In this document: one piece after another, positions 7,988-9,437 of the stretch
How the letters are laid out: each line of letters starts with the position of its first letter
Position numbering within the stretch: position 1 is the first letter of the stretch
NCBI GenBank assembly: GCA_937930495.1
Contig: CALGKL010000046.1
Coordinates: 1-9,437, forward strand
Direction of reading: 5' to 3'
Origin: an uncultured Gloeocapsa sp.
GTDB taxonomy: Bacteria; Cyanobacteriota; Cyanobacteriia; Cyanobacteriales; Gloeocapsaceae
DNA: 9,437 nucleotides
Notes under the pieces: model-generated
The model's input: the letters and a program-made list of their open reading frames with translations, nothing else
What the model was told of the DNA's origin: nothing
The model's database searches: none
Program-made: the position numbers and the translations under genes

Positions 7988-8397
7988 TGTGGCAAATTGG
8001 GGAAGTAACGCAAAATTTAGGTATCAATCCACAGACCGTCTATTTCTACGAACGCACTGGTTTAATACCTCCCCTCCAACGCACCGAGGGAGGTTATCGG
8101 GTATTTAACCAAGAGGATGTGGATCGTTTAGTTTTGATTCAAAGAGCAAAATCTTTGGGGTTAACTTTAGCTGAAATTAGAGAGATTCTTTTGCTCAAAC
8201 AAGGGCGATCGCTTTCCTGTCAAGCTATGTACGACTTGTTGGAGAGGAAAATTACCCAAATTGAGGAGAAAATTAGCAATTTGCAGGCTCTGAAGCATGA
8301 TTTACAGCCTTTATTAGAAGAATGTCGTCGGAATCTGAACCACCCTAATCCTGAACACCAATGTCGAGTTATTGAGCCCAAAAATAAGCTTACCTAG
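7987..8397 (+). CDS. MerR-family regulator, divalent-metal-sensor-like
   Basis: A 136-residue MerR activator. The winged helix-turn-helix lies at 1-70 (IGEVTQNLGINPQTVYFYERTG, given here only to mark residues 4-25 as HTH; then GGYRVF at 35-40). A dimerisation helix at about 78-112 and a C-terminal loop follow. Cysteines sit at C78, C113 and C126, with H119 and H124 in the loop. In MerR metal sensors a Cys at the position of C78 marks divalent-ion sensors (Zn, Cd, Pb, Hg), whereas Cu(I)/Ag(I) sensors have Ser there. A C113 to C126 loop matches the general metal-loop plan, with slightly longer spacing than in ZntR or MerR. Family proteins typically unwind a 19-20 bp spacer promoter; no such target is obvious in this window. 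Start ATG overlaps the uppS stop by one base, so it is translated with the operon. The metal identity is inferred. Confidence 0.88.
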   Translation: MWQIGEVTQNLGINPQTVYFYERTGLIPPLQRTEGGYRVFNQEDVDRLVLIQRAKSLGLTLAEIREILLLKQGRSLSCQAMYDLLERKITQIEEKISNLQALKHDLQPLLEECRRNLNHPNPEHQCRVIEPKNKLT

Positions 8398-8399
8398 TG

Positions 8400-8492
8400 A
8401 CTAGAAATGGGGTGTAGGGATACCTAATACCTGTATTGCTCCTTCTATATTGAATCCCCGTCTAGTAAATGTATGTACTTAAGAAGCAATAC
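8400..8492. repeat. two interleaved inverted repeats (ABA'B' order)
   Basis: Arm pair A: ACTAGA-AAT-GGGG at 8400-8412 against CCCC-G-TCTAGT at 8456-8466, ten paired bases with an internal loop. Arm pair B: GTATTGCT at 8433-8440 against AGCAATAC at 8485-8492, eight perfect pairs. The order A, B, A', B' has pseudoknot topology if transcribed. It begins two bases past the merR stop, so it would form in the operon's 3' end. Chance pairing cannot be excluded. Confidence 0.4.
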
Positions 8493-8499
8493 ATAGGGA

Positions 8500-8511
8500 G
8501 AGCGATCGCTC
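8500..8511. repeat. HIP1 palindrome in non-coding DNA
   Basis: GAGCGATCGCTC, an extended form of the cyanobacterial octamer GCGATCGC. It is the only one of the nine copies outside a coding frame. The others are at 2792, 2827, 3509, 5506, 5939, 7715, 8205 and 9179 (first base). HIP1 is widely used as a cyanobacterial signature; its role is debated. Confidence 0.9.
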
Positions 8512-8610
8512 CTCAGGTCGACAATACTAGCTACAGTATCTTCTACATAGAGGTTACCGTTTTCTGCTTATTTCTGGGATTGAGAGGAGGATAACTGTTA
8601 TCTTATTGAA

Positions 8611-9042
8611 TTATTTTTGATATTTTTCAGAGCTATTTTGGGGAGAAGTATCTGAAATTTCTCTCTCCGTAGTGGCTTCGGAAATTTCTCCTTCTATTAC
8701 GGTTATTTCTCCCTCTTCAGGGGAAGATTCGTCGAGAGTAACTACAGATGGAATCGATTCGCTGGTTTCTCTCTCTTCAGGGGAAGATTCGTTGATAGTA
8801 ACTACGGTGGTTTCGGTTTCTGCTGTGGGGGAGGTTATTTCTCTCTCTTGAGGGGAAGATTCGTCGAGAGTAACTACGGTGGTTTCGGTTTCTGCTGTGG
8901 GGGATTGAATAGATTCGGTGGTTTCTACTTTTGGTTTGTTAAAAATACCCGTGATTCCAGCCAATAGTTGAGAAAACCGGTTAGATTTTGCTTTTGTTTC
9001 GGGTGTCGCTGACTGAATAGTCGTTTTTGTCTCAATTAACTC
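8611..9042 (-). pseudogene. Probable C-terminal continuation of Ycf66 after an in-frame TAA; repeat-rich tail
   Basis: Open frame of 143 codons plus a TAA stop, in exactly the same frame as the ycf66 gene and separated from it by a single TAA at 9045-9043. It contains no ATG; the only bacterial start candidate is TTG at 8964-8962 (117 residues), without a clear ribosome-binding site. The first residues (ELIETKTTIQ) continue the Pro/Thr-rich end of Ycf66 naturally. RFSQLLAGITGIFNKPK then looks like a short amphipathic segment. The rest is acidic, Ser/Thr/Glu-rich and low in complexity. It holds a 24-residue repeat (SPTAETETTVVTLDESSP...) present twice almost exactly and once in part. The simplest reading is that a longer Ycf66 protein was cut by a point mutation or a sequencing error. 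Alternatives are a separate TTG-started small protein or stop-codon read-through. No enzymatic domain is visible. Confidence 0.6.
8701..8904 (-). repeat. 72-bp coding tandem repeat, 2.8 copies
   Basis: Copies at 8833-8904 and 8761-8832 differ at about 6 of 72 positions by eye. A third, partial copy begins at 8701 and matches for about 46 bases before diverging. The period is a multiple of three and keeps the reading frame, giving a 24-residue protein repeat. The close identity suggests recent slippage or unequal crossing-over. Confidence 0.85.
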
Positions 9043-9426
9043 TTACGGAGTAGGAGTGGGAGAATCGGTTACCTCTGACACCACAGGAGTTTTAGGTGAG
9101 GGAAGGAGATTATCAAAGCGACTTTGTAACCATTGGATGAGAGAAAAATTTTCAATTTCTGTGGCTAATTCTGGATTGGCGATCGCTTTTCTTAACTTAA
9201 AAGTCTCGAAAATATAATACAGTAGTAATAATACTGCTGCTGTTTGTCCTAGTAAAACTGCACCAGTAATTCTAGGAGCACATATCCATAAAACTAAAGC
9301 GTAAAATAAGCCTACACCACTCCAGAGGAAATCGTCTTGACGATGAACTTCAGGCTTAATAAAAGCTGCAAAATATAAAGTTAGACTACTTACTGCTATA
9401 GCGAGCGCCAGGATATACGGCAACAT
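9043..9426 (-). CDS. ycf66: Ycf66-family membrane protein (probably truncated at its C-terminus)
   Basis: A 127-residue protein of the Ycf66 family, found in cyanobacteria and some plastids; its function is unknown. Predicted membrane helices lie at about 3-22, 33-50 and 55-75. Family-like features are FIKPEVHRQDDFLWSGVGLF (22-41), then CAPRITG (49-55), LLGQT (58-62), and a final helix leading into FETFKLRK (73-80). The segment after residue 105 is Pro/Thr/Ser-rich (PKTPVVSEV, DSPTPTP) and ends abruptly at TAA. The same frame continues open for 143 codons beyond it, so I infer that the native product was about 270 residues. The ATG is preceded by GTGATGAGAAG, a purine-rich but poorly spaced ribosome-binding region. 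Only 11 nt of upstream sequence are in the window, so promoter and neighbours are unseen. The family assignment is from memory of the conserved N-terminal pattern. Confidence 0.85.
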   Translation of the reverse strand: MLPYILALAIAVSSLTLYFAAFIKPEVHRQDDFLWSGVGLFYALVLWICAPRITGAVLLGQTAAVLLLLYYIFETFKLRKAIANPELATEIENFSLIQWLQSRFDNLLPSPKTPVVSEVTDSPTPTP

Positions 9427-9437
9427 CTTCTCATCAC

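Larger units (their letters stand above)
8398..8610. other. convergent intergenic gap with inverted repeats
   Basis: Non-coding space between the ends of merR (plus) and the ycf66 tail (minus). I see no gene and no T-tailed terminator. It holds two interleaved inverted repeats (8400-8412 with 8456-8466, and 8433-8440 with 8485-8492), a HIP1 palindrome GAGCGATCGCTC (8500-8511), a small ATACT/AGTAT hairpin near 8525-8540, and the palindrome GATAACTGTTATC (8590-8602). Confidence 0.6.

Noticed and set aside
8398..8610. Insertion-sequence or gene remnant
   Set aside because: No transposase-like frame, target duplication or terminal repeat pair flanking the region could be identified; only local inverted repeats.
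8701..8904. CRISPR-like direct repeats
   Set aside because: The units are contiguous with no spacers, have a 72-bp period that is a multiple of three, and encode an in-frame protein repeat.
8611..8964. Independent small gene started at TTG
   Set aside because: It is possible, but the frame is open upstream all the way to the Ycf66 stop, there is no clear ribosome-binding site, and the upstream 26 codons read as continuous protein. I prefer an interrupted Ycf66.

Overview
The window looks like a chromosomal segment of a cyanobacterium. It carries nine copies of the octamer GCGATCGC (HIP1), which is abundant in many cyanobacterial genomes. It also has a Ycf66-family membrane protein, a ClpC of the cyanobacterial/plastid type, and a LysA with the extended N-terminus I associate with cyanobacteria. 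There is no sign of phage, IS, integrase, tRNA, rRNA or CRISPR. No genus can be named from the sequence alone.

Layout. (1) 1-1621, minus strand: the first 540 codons of an RCK/TrkA-type protein that runs off the left edge. It has an NAD-binding RCK half, a two-helix pore-like membrane unit and a second RCK half. (2) 1642-1673: a strong intrinsic terminator for the leftward clpC transcript. (3) 4161-1696, minus: clpC, the Hsp100 unfoldase of the Clp protease. (4) 4805-4257, minus: a RimI-like N-acetyltransferase with a GTG start. (5) 4806-4849: a short divergent promoter region. (6) 4850-8397, plus: lysA, cdaA, uppS and a MerR-family regulator. cdaA/uppS overlap by 11 nt and uppS/merR by 1 nt, so these three form a tight unit; lysA lies 59 nt upstream. 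(7) 8398-8610: a convergent non-coding gap with interleaved inverted repeats. (8) 9426-8611, minus: a ycf66-family gene whose frame is cut by one TAA. The frame stays open for 144 codons beyond the stop and contains near-identical 72-bp tandem repeats.

How the genes fit together. lysA (final step of lysine synthesis, drawing on diaminopimelate, a peptidoglycan precursor), cdaA (c-di-AMP synthase) and uppS (undecaprenyl lipid carrier) all touch cell-wall supply and osmotic homeostasis. In other bacteria c-di-AMP controls potassium transport by binding RCK_C domains, so the RCK protein at the left edge is a conceivable but unproven target. ClpC and RimI are general housekeeping functions.

Most of the window is ordinary conserved cyanobacterial gene content. 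The points most worth a second look are the degenerate selectivity filter of the RCK protein, the in-frame stop in ycf66 with its repeat-bearing tail, and the metal-sensor-like MerR in a cell-envelope operon. I did not find a clear new multi-gene system.
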